From contig JAFEEH010000251.1 of assembly GCA_018241185.1 (NCBI GenBank), positions 1 through 46,021 on the forward strand: DNA of 46,021 nucleotides, read 5' to 3'. Position numbers and translations under genes: made by a program. Shown in pieces: positions 37,196-45,079 of this stretch (the stretch's first letter is position 1; every line of letters begins with the position of its first letter). The notes under the pieces were generated by a model. That model ran no database searches. It saw only the letters and a list, made by a program, of their open reading frames with translations, and had not been told where the DNA came from. The stretch comes from Pseudomonadota bacterium (GTDB lineage: Bacteria; Pseudomonadota; Gammaproteobacteria; Burkholderiales; Burkholderiaceae_C).

Positions 37196-38155
37196 TCAGC
37201 CGAGGACACCGGCGGCGTTGCGCTGCCAGAAATCTGCATCGGGCAGCACGCCGGTGCCTGCCACGGCGTTGTCCGCCATGTGCTCGGGCCGGCTGGTGCC
37301 GGGAATCGCGCAGGTGACGGCCGGGTGGCTCAGCACGAACTTGAGCAGCACCTGCGCCCAGCTGGTGCAGCCGATCTCGGCAGCCCAGGGCGGCAACGGG
37401 CGGTCGCGCAGGCGGCGCAGCAGGCCGCCGCCACCGAAGGGCTGGTTGACGATGACGGCCACGCCGCGCTCGGCCGCCAGCGGCAGCAGGCGCTGCTCGA
37501 CGGCGCGGTCGTCCAGCGCGTAGTTGATCTGCAGGAAGTCGAGCCGCTCGGCACGCAGCACGGCCTCGACCTCGTCGTGCGCGCTGGGCGTGTAGTGCGT
37601 GATGCCGAGGTAGCGGATGCGGCCCTTTGCCTTCCAGTCGCGCAGCGTCGCGAGATGCACCTTCCAGTCGACCAGGTTGTGGATCTGCATCAGGTCGATG
37701 CGCTGCGTGCGCAGGCGCCGCATCGACTGCTGCATCTGCGCGATGCCGGCCTCACGCCCGCGCGTCCACACCTTGGTGGCGAGGAAGGGCGCCACACCGC
37801 CGGGAGCCGCCGCAAGCAGCGTGCCGGTGTTCTCCTCGGCGCGCCCGTACATCGGCGAGCTGTCGATCACGCGGCCACCGGCGGCGAAGAGCGCGGCCAG
37901 CACGCCGGGCAGGCGCTGGTACTCGGCGCTGCCCGGGGCATGGTCGAAACCGAGCCAGGTGCCGCAGCCGATGACGGGCAGCGCTTCGCCGGAGGAGGGG
38001 ATGGGGCGGGTGTGCATGGCGCCAGTCTGCGCCCGAGCGGCCGGCTGCGCACGCGCGGGGACGATGCCCAGGCCGGAGGCACCGGCCAGCGCGGCGGCCG
38101 CGCCGGCCCCGCGCAGCCATTGCGCACGGGTCAGGCCGCCGCGCGTCGCGTTCAT
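37196..38155 (-). CDS. Exported aldo/keto reductase
   Basis: A 319-aa NAD(P)H-dependent reductase of the aldo/keto reductase superfamily. Residues 1-37 form a leader (TRAQWLRGAGAAAALAGASG, ending in PARAQ) that resembles a Tat signal but has a single arginine at the twin-Arg position. Catalytic features: VIDSSPMYGRAEEN (Asp, Tyr), FLATKVW (Lys) and DLMQIHNLVDW (His). Its ATG overlaps the RND permease stop (ATGA), so it is translationally coupled to an efflux pump, an unusual pairing. It may act on pump substrates in the periplasm, but the cofactor supply there is a problem. Confidence 0.85.
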   Translation of the reverse strand: MNATRGGLTRAQWLRGAGAAAALAGASGLGIVPARAQPAARAQTGAMHTRPIPSSGEALPVIGCGTWLGFDHAPGSAEYQRLPGVLAALFAAGGRVIDSSPMYGRAEENTGTLLAAAPGGVAPFLATKVWTRGREAGIAQMQQSMRRLRTQRIDLMQIHNLVDWKVHLATLRDWKAKGRIRYLGITHYTPSAHDEVEAVLRAERLDFLQINYALDDRAVEQRLLPLAAERGVAVIVNQPFGGGGLLRRLRDRPLPPWAAEIGCTSWAQVLLKFVLSHPAVTCAIPGTSRPEHMADNAVAGTGVLPDADFWQRNAAGVLG

Positions 38156-41100
38156 CCCTCGCCCTGCAGGCGCGCCGTGCCTTCGGCAGGCGGCGCGTCG
38201 GCGGTCGCGGGCCGCCGGCCGACGGTGCGCACGATCAGGTAGAACAGCGGCACGAAGAAGATCGCCAGGATGGTGCCGGTGACCATGCCGCCGATCACGC
38301 CGGTGCCGATGGCGTGCTGGCTGCCCGAGCCGGCGCCGGTGGCGACGGCCAGCGGGATGACGCCGGCCACGAAGGCCAGCGAGGTCATCAGGATCGGCCG
38401 CAGGCGCAGGCGCGCGGCTTCGAGCACCGCATCCCACACCGGCAGGCCGCGCCGCTCGCCGTCGGCCGCGAACTCGACGATCAGGATCGCGTTCTTGGCC
38501 GCCAGGCCCATGGTGGTGAGCAGGCCGACCTGGAAGAAGATGTCGTTGTTCATGCCGCGCAGGTTGGCCGCCACCAGCGCGCCCACGATGCCCAGCGGCA
38601 CCACCAGCAGCACCGACACCGGGATGCTCCAGCTCTCGTACAGGGCCGCGAGCGCCAGGAACACCACCAGCAGCGAGATCAGGTACAGCGACAGCGCCTG
38701 CCCCGAGGCCAGCTTCTCCTGGTACGACAGGCCCGTCCACGCGCCGCGCACGCCGCTCTGGGCGTCACCCTGCAGGTCGGCCACGTACTGCTCCATGCGC
38801 GTCAGCGCCTCGCCCGAGCTGAAGCCCGGCGCCGCCTCGCCCTGGATGTTGAAGGACGGCATGCCGTTGTAGCGGTACAGCGCCGAGGGGCCGTACATCC
38901 AGCGCGAGGTGGCGATGGTGGAGAAGGGCGCCATCGCGCCGCTGTTGGTACGCAGGCTCCACAGGCCGATGTCCTCCGGGTTCATGCGGTAGGGCGCGTC
39001 GGCCTGCAGGTACACGTTCTTCACGCGGTTGCGGTCGATGAAGTCGCCGATGTAGATGCTGCCGATGGTGGAGGTGAGCAGGGTGTTGATCTGCGCCTGC
39101 CCGATGCCCAGCGCGCCGGCCTTGGCGCGGTCGATGTCGACCTGCAGCTGCGGCTGGTCTTCCAGGCCCTGGAAGCGCACCTGGCGCAGGTCCGGGTCCT
39201 TGCGGGCTGTGGCCAGCAGCTTGTCGCGCAGGCCGAGGAACTGGTCGCGCGGCATGCTGGAGATGTTCTGCAGCTGCAGGTCGAAGCCCGCCGAGTTGCC
39301 CAGGCCCGACACCGAGGGCGGCACGATCACCACGATCAGCCGCGCCACCGGGTCATTGCCCAATGCCTGGCGCGCGCGCTCGCGGATCGCGAAGACGCTG
39401 TTCTCGGCCCCCTTGCGCTCGCTCCAGTCCTTGAGCTTGACGAAGGCCTGGCCCTGGTTCTGGCCCGAGCCGGCGCTGCTGAAGCCCGGCGAGGTGAACA
39501 CGCCCTCGACGTTGGCCGCGTCCTTCTCGCGGAAGTGCGTGCTGATGCGCTGTGCCACGGCACGCGTCTGCTCCAGCGTCGCGCCTTCGGGCAGCGTGTA
39601 GTTGACGATCAGCGAGCCCTGGTCCTCGTCGGGCAGGAAGCCGGTGGGCGTCTTCATGAACATCGCCACCATGCCGGCCACGATCAGCACGTAGATGCCC
39701 ATGAAGAGGGCGCGCCTGGGCAGCCGCTTGCGCAGGCTGCCTTCGTAACGCTCCACCTGGCGGTCGAAGAAGCGGTTGAACCAGCCGAACAAGCCGGTGG
39801 TCTTCTTCTGGTCGGCCGTGTGCTGCTTGAGCAGCTGGCCGCACAGCGCGGGCGTGAGGATCAGCGCCACCAGCACCGACAGCACCATGGCCGAGACGAT
39901 GGTGATCGAGAACTGGCGGTAGATGATGCCGGTGGCACCGCCGAAGAAGGCCATCGGCAAAAACACCGCCGACAGCACCACGCCGATGCCGATCAGCGCG
40001 CCGGTGATCTCGCCCATCGACCTGCGCGTCGCCTCCTTGGGCGAGAGGTGCTCCTCGGCCATCAGGCGCTCGACGTTCTCGACCACCACGATGGCGTCGT
40101 CCACCAGCAGGCCGATCGCCAGCACCATGCCGAACATGGTCAGCATGTTGATCGAGTAGCCGAACACCGACAGCACGCCGAAGGTGCCCAGCAGCACCAC
40201 CGGCACCGCGATCGCGGGAATGAGCGTGGCGCGCCAGTTCTGCAGGAACAGGAACATCACCAGCACCACCAGCACGATGCCTTCGATCAGCGTCTTGACC
40301 ACGTCGTGGATGGCCTGCTCGACGAAGGGCGTGGTGTCCACCGGGTAGGCGACCTCGATGCCCGCCGGGAAGGCGCCACGCAGCTGCTCCACCGTGGCCT
40401 TGACGGCAGCGATCGACTGCAGCGCGTTGGCGTCGGGCGCCAGGCGCACCGCGATGCCCGAGGCCGGAAAGCCGTTGAAGTTGCCGCTGAAGGTGTAGTT
40501 GGCCGAGCCCAGCTCGACGCGCGCCACGTCCTTGAGCAGCACGGCGGAGCCGTCGGGGTTGCTGCGCACCAGGATGGCCTGGAACTCCTCGGCCGTGCGC
40601 AGCCGCGACTGGGCGTTGACCACCGCGTTGAGCTGCTGGCCCGGCGGCGCTGGCTGGTCGCCGATCTGGCCGGCGGCCAGTTGCACGTTCTGCGACTGGA
40701 TGGCCGTCTGCACGTCCGACGGCGTGAGCGAATAGCTGCGCAGGCGGAAGGGGTCGAGCCAGATGCGCATCGCGTACTGGCCGCCGATGACCTGCACCTC
40801 GCCCACGCCGTCCACGCGGCTGATCGGGTCCTGCAGGTCGCTCACCAGGTAGTCGGCCACGTCGCCGGGCGTCATGCGGCCGCTCTTGTCGTAGAGCGTG
40901 ACGAACAGGTCGGTGGCCACGCCGGCCTTGCGCACCGTGATGCCCTGGTCCTGCACCTGCTGCGGCAGGCGCGGGATGGCCTGCTGCACCCGGTTCTGCA
41001 CCTGCACCTGCGCGGTGTCGGGGTTGGTGCCGGGCTGGAAGCTCACCAGGATCTGCACGCGGCCCGACGAGTCGCTGCGCGCCGTCATGTAGAGGTAGCC

Positions 41101-41322
41101 GTCCAGGCCGGTGAGCTGCTGCTCGATGACCTGCGTGACGCTGTTCTCCAGCGTCTGCGCGTTGGCGCCGGGGTAGTACGAGAAGATGCTGACCGAAGGG
41201 GGCGCCACCGTCGGGTAGCGCGTGAGCGGCAGCAGGTGGATGGCCAGCGCGCCGGCCAGCATGATCGTGATCGCGATGACCCAGGCGAAGATGGGCCGGT
41301 CGATGAAGTAGCGGGAGATCAT
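38152..41322 (-). CDS. RND multidrug efflux permease (HAE1 / AcrB-MexB type)
   Basis: Inner-membrane proton-driven pump, 1056 aa, the normal length for the HAE1 family. It starts MISRYFIDRPIFAWVIAITI, has two large periplasmic loops and the TM4 proton-relay pair Asp408-Asp409 in GLLVDDAIVVVENVERL. Also visible are GFLPDEDQGSLIVNYTLPEG at the start of the second loop and AAKNAILIVEFA in TM10-11. The gene starts ten bases after the adaptor stop. No outer-membrane factor follows; the next gene is the coupled aldo/keto reductase. It would need a TolC/OprM-type channel encoded elsewhere. Confidence 0.96.
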   Translation of the reverse strand: MISRYFIDRPIFAWVIAITIMLAGALAIHLLPLTRYPTVAPPSVSIFSYYPGANAQTLENSVTQVIEQQLTGLDGYLYMTARSDSSGRVQILVSFQPGTNPDTAQVQVQNRVQQAIPRLPQQVQDQGITVRKAGVATDLFVTLYDKSGRMTPGDVADYLVSDLQDPISRVDGVGEVQVIGGQYAMRIWLDPFRLRSYSLTPSDVQTAIQSQNVQLAAGQIGDQPAPPGQQLNAVVNAQSRLRTAEEFQAILVRSNPDGSAVLLKDVARVELGSANYTFSGNFNGFPASGIAVRLAPDANALQSIAAVKATVEQLRGAFPAGIEVAYPVDTTPFVEQAIHDVVKTLIEGIVLVVLVMFLFLQNWRATLIPAIAVPVVLLGTFGVLSVFGYSINMLTMFGMVLAIGLLVDDAIVVVENVERLMAEEHLSPKEATRRSMGEITGALIGIGVVLSAVFLPMAFFGGATGIIYRQFSITIVSAMVLSVLVALILTPALCGQLLKQHTADQKKTTGLFGWFNRFFDRQVERYEGSLRKRLPRRALFMGIYVLIVAGMVAMFMKTPTGFLPDEDQGSLIVNYTLPEGATLEQTRAVAQRISTHFREKDAANVEGVFTSPGFSSAGSGQNQGQAFVKLKDWSERKGAENSVFAIRERARQALGNDPVARLIVVIVPPSVSGLGNSAGFDLQLQNISSMPRDQFLGLRDKLLATARKDPDLRQVRFQGLEDQPQLQVDIDRAKAGALGIGQAQINTLLTSTIGSIYIGDFIDRNRVKNVYLQADAPYRMNPEDIGLWSLRTNSGAMAPFSTIATSRWMYGPSALYRYNGMPSFNIQGEAAPGFSSGEALTRMEQYVADLQGDAQSGVRGAWTGLSYQEKLASGQALSLYLISLLVVFLALAALYESWSIPVSVLLVVPLGIVGALVAANLRGMNNDIFFQVGLLTTMGLAAKNAILIVEFAADGERRGLPVWDAVLEAARLRLRPILMTSLAFVAGVIPLAVATGAGSGSQHAIGTGVIGGMVTGTILAIFFVPLFYLIVRTVGRRPATADAPPAEGTARLQGEG

Positions 41323-41332
41323 CGGCGCGCGA

Positions 41333-42550
41333 TCAGGGCTTGGCGGGAGCGCTGCCCGCGGCCGAGGGCGCGGTCGAGGCCGTGGGTGCGATGGCGGTGC
41401 CGTTCTGCGGTGCCGCAGCGGCTGCGGGCGGCTCGTCCACCGGCTTGACCGTCGTACCCGGCTGCACGTTCTGGCCGCCGGCCATCACGAGCCGGTCGCC
41501 GGGCTTGAGCCCCTCGCTCACCAGCCAGTTCTGGCCCACCGAGCGCGCGACCACCACGTTGCGCAACTCGAGCTTGTTCTCGGCCGTCACCAGCCTCGCC
41601 TGCGGCGTGCCCCGACGGTCGCGGATGATGGCGGCCTGCGGCACCAGGATGCCGTCGGGCGTGGCGCCTTCGGTCACCACGGCGCGCACGTACATGCCGG
41701 GAAGCAGCAGGCCGTCGGGGTTGGGAAAGCGTGCGCGCAGCGTGACCGAGCCGCTGCTGGGGTCGACCGTCACCTCGGTGAGCTGCACGCGGCCCTCGGC
41801 CGGGTAGGGCGTGCCGTCCTCCATCACCAGCGACACGCGTTGAGACTCGTCCTGGCGGTTGATCCTGCCGGCCATCAGCGCCTGCCGCATGCGCACGAGC
41901 TCGGTGCTGGACTGCGTGATGTCCACGTAGATCGGGTCGAGCTGCGAGATGGTCAGCAGCGGCGTAGCCTGCGACGCGCTCACCAGGGCGCCCGGCGTGA
42001 CGCTGCTGCGGCTGGTGCGGCCGGAGATGGGCGCCGTCACCTTGGTGTACTGCAGGTTGATGCGCGCGGTGTTGAGCAGCGCGGTCTGAACCTTCACGGC
42101 GGCCTGGGCCTGCTCGTAGGCGGCCTGCGCGTTGTCGTGCTCCTGCTTGCTCACCGCGTTCTGCGGCAGCAGCGCCTTGTAGCGCTCGGCCAGTGCGCGG
42201 GTCGAGCTCACGGTGGCGCGGGCATTGGCCAGGGCGCCTTCCTGCTGCTGCACCGCGGCCTGGAAGGGCGCGGGGTCGATCTCGTACAGCACCTGGCCGG
42301 CCTTGACGGCGGCGCCCTCGGTGAAGGGCCGGCTGCGGATGATGCCGCCCACCTGCGGGCGCACCTCGGCCACCATGAAGGCGGCGGTGCGGCCCGGCAG
42401 TTCGGTGCGCAGCGGCACGATCTGGCTCTGCAGGGTACGCACGGTGACTTCGGGCACGGCAGGAGGGGCCGCCTTCGGTTGTTCGCGGCAGGCGCCCAGC
42501 AGCAGCACGGCGCACAGGGGCACAAGGCCCAGGAATCTGGAAGAACTCAA
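41333..42550 (-). CDS. RND efflux periplasmic adaptor lipoprotein (AcrA/MexA type)
   Basis: Membrane-fusion protein, 405 aa, linking the RND pump to an outer-membrane channel. I place the start at TTG 42550, with AAGGCG upstream, giving SSSRFLGLVPLCAVLLLGAC, a lipoprotein signal with lipobox LGAC (Cys21). The barrel-sandwich half-motifs RPQVGGIIRSRPFTEGAAVK and YTKVTAPISGRTSRSSVTPG flank a helical hairpin (about 95-150, QAAVQQQEGALANARATVSS). The C-terminal region is Ala/Pro-rich. The promoter region is shared with the divergent imuA gene; no TetR or LysR repressor is adjacent. Confidence 0.93.
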   Translation of the reverse strand: MSSSRFLGLVPLCAVLLLGACREQPKAAPPAVPEVTVRTLQSQIVPLRTELPGRTAAFMVAEVRPQVGGIIRSRPFTEGAAVKAGQVLYEIDPAPFQAAVQQQEGALANARATVSSTRALAERYKALLPQNAVSKQEHDNAQAAYEQAQAAVKVQTALLNTARINLQYTKVTAPISGRTSRSSVTPGALVSASQATPLLTISQLDPIYVDITQSSTELVRMRQALMAGRINRQDESQRVSLVMEDGTPYPAEGRVQLTEVTVDPSSGSVTLRARFPNPDGLLLPGMYVRAVVTEGATPDGILVPQAAIIRDRRGTPQARLVTAENKLELRNVVVARSVGQNWLVSEGLKPGDRLVMAGGQNVQPGTTVKPVDEPPAAAAAPQNGTAIAPTASTAPSAAGSAPAKP

Positions 42551-42655
42551 GGGATCGCCTTCTCGGGAATCGGGGGCGCGCGGGGGTCGTCGCGTGCCGC
42601 GGAACGCCCGGGTCGGACGCCCATCACGGCTGGATGAGAAGAACCTGACTGCACG

Positions 42656-42704
42656 CGAAAGTTGCAAGCGTAAGCCGGTTGTGTGAACGGCGTGCAAAGT
42701 TTCG
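42656..42704. promoter_or_regulatory. Imperfect dyad upstream of the efflux operon
   Basis: CGAAAGTTGCA (42656-42666) and TGCAAAGTTTCG (42693-42704) are imperfect inverted repeats 106-154 bases before the adaptor gene start, in the 255-base efflux/imuA divergent gap. They may be a repressor site for the pump. The match is imperfect and the regulator is unknown. Confidence 0.3.
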
Positions 42705-42756
42705 TTGCATTTGCGGAGGCGGTGGAGGGCTGAATACCTGCGTCGCGCAGTCGGGC

Positions 42757-42794
42757 TGGGCACGGAAAAGGAAATACTGTATAAAAATACAGTC
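42757..42794 (+). promoter_or_regulatory. SOS (LexA) box and promoter of imuA-imuB-dnaE2
   Basis: The 20-mer at 42775-42794 begins TACTGTATAAAAATACAGT and matches the E. coli LexA consensus TACTGTATATATATACAGTA at 17 of 20 positions by eye, including both CTGT/ACAG arms. It overlaps a -10 element TATAAA (42780-42785), which has TGGGCA (42757-42762) 17 bases upstream as a -35. The predicted transcript would start near 42792, only about 14 bases before the imuA ATG. DNA damage-dependent derepression is the expected control. Confidence 0.93.
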
Positions 42795-42805
42795 ATCGAT
42801 CCATC

Positions 42806-43657
42806 ATGGGCCAACCTTCTCCCGACCCTTTCTCGTCCCTTCTGCTGCCGGCAGAGGCGGGGGTGTGGCGCGCCGACGAACTGGGTGCCGCCGACGCGCC
42901 GGCCCTGCCCACCGGGCATGCCGCGCTCGATGCGCAGTTGCCCGGTGGGGGCTGGCCGGTCGGCGCGCTGACTGAAGTGCTGCAGGCGGCGCCCGACGCC
43001 CATGTCTGGTCCCTGCTGCTGCCCGCGCTGGCCGGGGCGGTGGCCCGGCACCCTCATGCGCGCGCGCCGGTGGTGCTGGTCGGCGCGCCGCACGAGCCCT
43101 TCGGCCCCGCGCTGGCCGCAGCTGGCGTGCCGGTCGAGGCATTGTTGTGGGTGCGGGCCGAGGCCGCGTCGGCGCGGCTCTGGAGTAGCGAGCAGGCCCT
43201 GCGCTGTGCCGACGTGTCTGCCGTGCTGGCCTGGCTGCCCCAGGCGCGCGTGGGCGAGTTGCGCCGGCTGCAGCTCGCCGCGGCGCGGCACGAGGGGCTG
43301 CTCTTCGTGTTTAGGCCGGCGTCGGCAGCGCAGGGCGCCTCCCCCGCACGCCTGCGCCTGCAGGTCGAGCGCGCCGCCGAACCCAGCGGAATGCACGTGC
43401 ACATCCTCAAGCGCCGCGGTCCGCCGCTGGCCGCGCCTGTCACCCTGCCGGCGCGCAGCGAGCGCATGACCGCCTTGCTGGCGGCCGCCCGGCTGCGCCG
43501 GCGTGAGCGGCAGGCCTGGCGCTCGCCCGAGCCCGAGGCGATGGCCGGTGCCACCGTGGTGCGGCTGCACGGGCACCGGTCGTCGCGCCCGTCCGGCAGC
43601 GCATCGCCCGCGGAAGGAGGTCGCCATGCACTGGCTGGCCCTGCAGTGGTTGCCTGA
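42806..43657 (+). CDS. imuA: SOS mutagenesis accessory protein ImuA
   Basis: A 283-aa RecA/SulA-like accessory factor of the mutasome that supports error-prone translesion synthesis by ImuB and DnaE2. Recognisable parts: VWRADELG near the N-terminus, TGHAALDAQLPGGGWPVGAL (the degenerate RecA-like beta hairpin), WSLLLPALAGAV, LWSSEQALRCADVSAVLAWL and RLQLAARHEGLLFVFRP. There is no Walker A motif, as in proteobacterial ImuA. The ATG lies 12 bases after the LexA box with no Shine-Dalgarno sequence. It overlaps the imuB start by 32 bases. Confidence 0.9.
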   Translation: MGQPSPDPFSSLLLPAEAGVWRADELGAADAPALPTGHAALDAQLPGGGWPVGALTEVLQAAPDAHVWSLLLPALAGAVARHPHARAPVVLVGAPHEPFGPALAAAGVPVEALLWVRAEAASARLWSSEQALRCADVSAVLAWLPQARVGELRRLQLAAARHEGLLFVFRPASAAQGASPARLRLQVERAAEPSGMHVHILKRRGPPLAAPVTLPARSERMTALLAAARLRRRERQAWRSPEPEAMAGATVVRLHGHRSSRPSGSASPAEGGRHALAGPAVVA

Positions 43658-45074
43658 GCCGGCGGCCGTGCCCGAGGCCGCGCCGTCCGGCGATGCGCTG
43701 GCGGCCGCCGCGTCCCTGGCGGCGCAGGCCGAGGCTGCGCCGGTGCGCATGCCCGTATCGCCCGAGGCGCTGGGCTGGTGGGCGCTGGGCTTCACGCCGC
43801 ACGTCACCTGGCAGGACGAGGCGCTGATGCTGGAAGTCTCGGCCTGCGAGCGGCTGTGGGGCGGGCGGCGCTCGCTGATGCGCCAGCTTCAGCATACGAA
43901 TCCGGCCCCGACGCCCGTCCAGCAAGCGCAGGGCGCTACGAGTTTGATAGCGCTGGCCCGTTTGCGCATGTACGCCGCCGGCCAGCGCCCGCCGCCTGCG
44001 GATGCACGCCAGACGCCTTCGGCGCTGCCTTTGTCCGTGCTCGGTGCCGCGCAGCCGCACCTGGACGTGCTGGCGCGCATGGGCTGCCGCACCTGGGGGC
44101 AGGTGGCGGCGCTGCCGCGCGCCGGACTCGTGCGGCGCTTCGGCGCCGGCCTGCGCGAGGCGCTGGACATCGCCTGGGGCCTGCGGCCCGAACGCCACGC
44201 CTGGCTGACGCTGCCCGAGGTGTTCGACCAGAAGGCCGAACTGCCGGCCCTGGCCACCACGGCGCCCGAGCTGCTGTGGGCGGCCCAGCGGCTGCTGGCG
44301 GCGCTGCGCATCTGGCTGCAGGCGCGCCAGCGCGGTGTGCTGGCCTTCGAGCTCGAATGGACGCTGGACCTCAAGCGCCTGAACGGCGTCGACCTGCCGC
44401 GCCAGCAGCAGTTGCGGGTGCGCACCGCCGAGCCCACGCAGGACATGGCCCACCTGCGCCGCCTGCTGGCCGAGCGGCTGGCCGTCACCCAGCTGGCGGC
44501 GCCCACCGGCTGGCTGCGCCTGCGCTCCCTCGATACCGTGCCCTGGGGCGGCGCCGCCCGCAGCTTCCTGCCCGAGGACAACCGCCCCGGCGAGCCGCTG
44601 CACGAACTGGTCGAGAAGCTCAGCGCCCGCCTGGGCCCGCAGCAGGTGCTGGTGGCCCGCCCGCAGGCCGACCATCGGCCCGAGCGCATGCAGGCGTGGG
44701 GCCCGGCAGTGCAGGCGCAGGCCATGGGCGGGGCCACGCCCATGCAGGCGGTGCCGTCCCGCCTGGCCGGCGACCCGGGCGCCGACCTGCTGCCGCACTG
44801 GGTGATGGGCGCGCCACTCGAACTCGAGGTGCATGGCGAGCAGCCCCACTACCAGGGCGCGCTGCGTTCGCTGGTCGGCCCGCAGCGCATCGAGGGCGAC
44901 GGCTGGTGGGAGCAGGTCGAGGCAGGGGGCGAACTGGGAGGAGCGCCCGCCGAGCGCGACTACTACGTGGCCGAGAGCCCGGGCGCCGGTCTGGTGTGGA
45001 TCTTCCGCGAGCGGCCCGGCGCGCAGCATGCCGATCGCGTGCCGCGCTGGTTCCTGCAGGGCCTGTATGCCTGA
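43626..45074 (+). CDS. imuB: Y-family DNA polymerase-like protein ImuB
   Basis: A 482-aa, catalytically inactive Y-family homologue that organises the mutasome through the beta clamp and DnaE2. The ATG at 43626 has GAAGGAGG five bases before it, inside the imuA end, so it overrides longer open frames. Visible: LGFTPHVTWQDEALMLEVSA, CERLWGGRRSL, AALPRAGLVRRFGAGLREAL and FLPEDNRPGEPLHELVEKLS. Residues 88-110 (LQHTNPAPTPVQQAQGATSL then IAL) coincide with an inverted 65-bp repeat read in frame. The acidic catalytic residues of active Y polymerases are not evident. Confidence 0.9.
   Translation: MHWLALQWLPEPAAVPEAAPSGDALAAAASLAAQAEAAPVRMPVSPEALGWWALGFTPHVTWQDEALMLEVSACERLWGGRRSLMRQLQHTNPAPTPVQQAQGATSLIALARLRMYAAGQRPPPADARQTPSALPLSVLGAAQPHLDVLARMGCRTWGQVAALPRAGLVRRFGAGLREALDIAWGLRPERHAWLTLPEVFDQKAELPALATTAPELLWAAQRLLAALRIWLQARQRGVLAFELEWTLDLKRLNGVDLPRQQQLRVRTAEPTQDMAHLRRLLAERLAVTQLAAPTGWLRLRSLDTVPWGGAARSFLPEDNRPGEPLHELVEKLSARLGPQQVLVARPQADHRPERMQAWGPAVQAQAMGGATPMQAVPSRLAGDPGADLLPHWVMGAPLELEVHGEQPHYQGALRSLVGPQRIEGDGWWEQVEAGGELGGAPAERDYYVAESPGAGLVWIFRERPGAQHADRVPRWFLQGLYA
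43887..43952 (-). repeat. 65-bp dispersed palindromic repeat, copy 7, inside imuB
   Basis: Aligned without gaps to copy 6 over about 65 bases: CTTCA start, GACGCCCGTC at the central stem and GCTACGAGTTTGATAGC at stem 1. The middle has diverged. It contributes an uninterrupted in-frame stretch to ImuB. It is the weakest of the three copies that contact coding sequence, so I call it probable rather than certain. Confidence 0.65.
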
Positions 45075-45079
45075 CGACC

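Noticed and set aside
38314-41448. 1044-codon open frame on the plus strand opposite the RND permease
   Set aside because: The composition is His/Arg/Gln/Val-rich and without structure; it is the antisense shadow of the pump gene.
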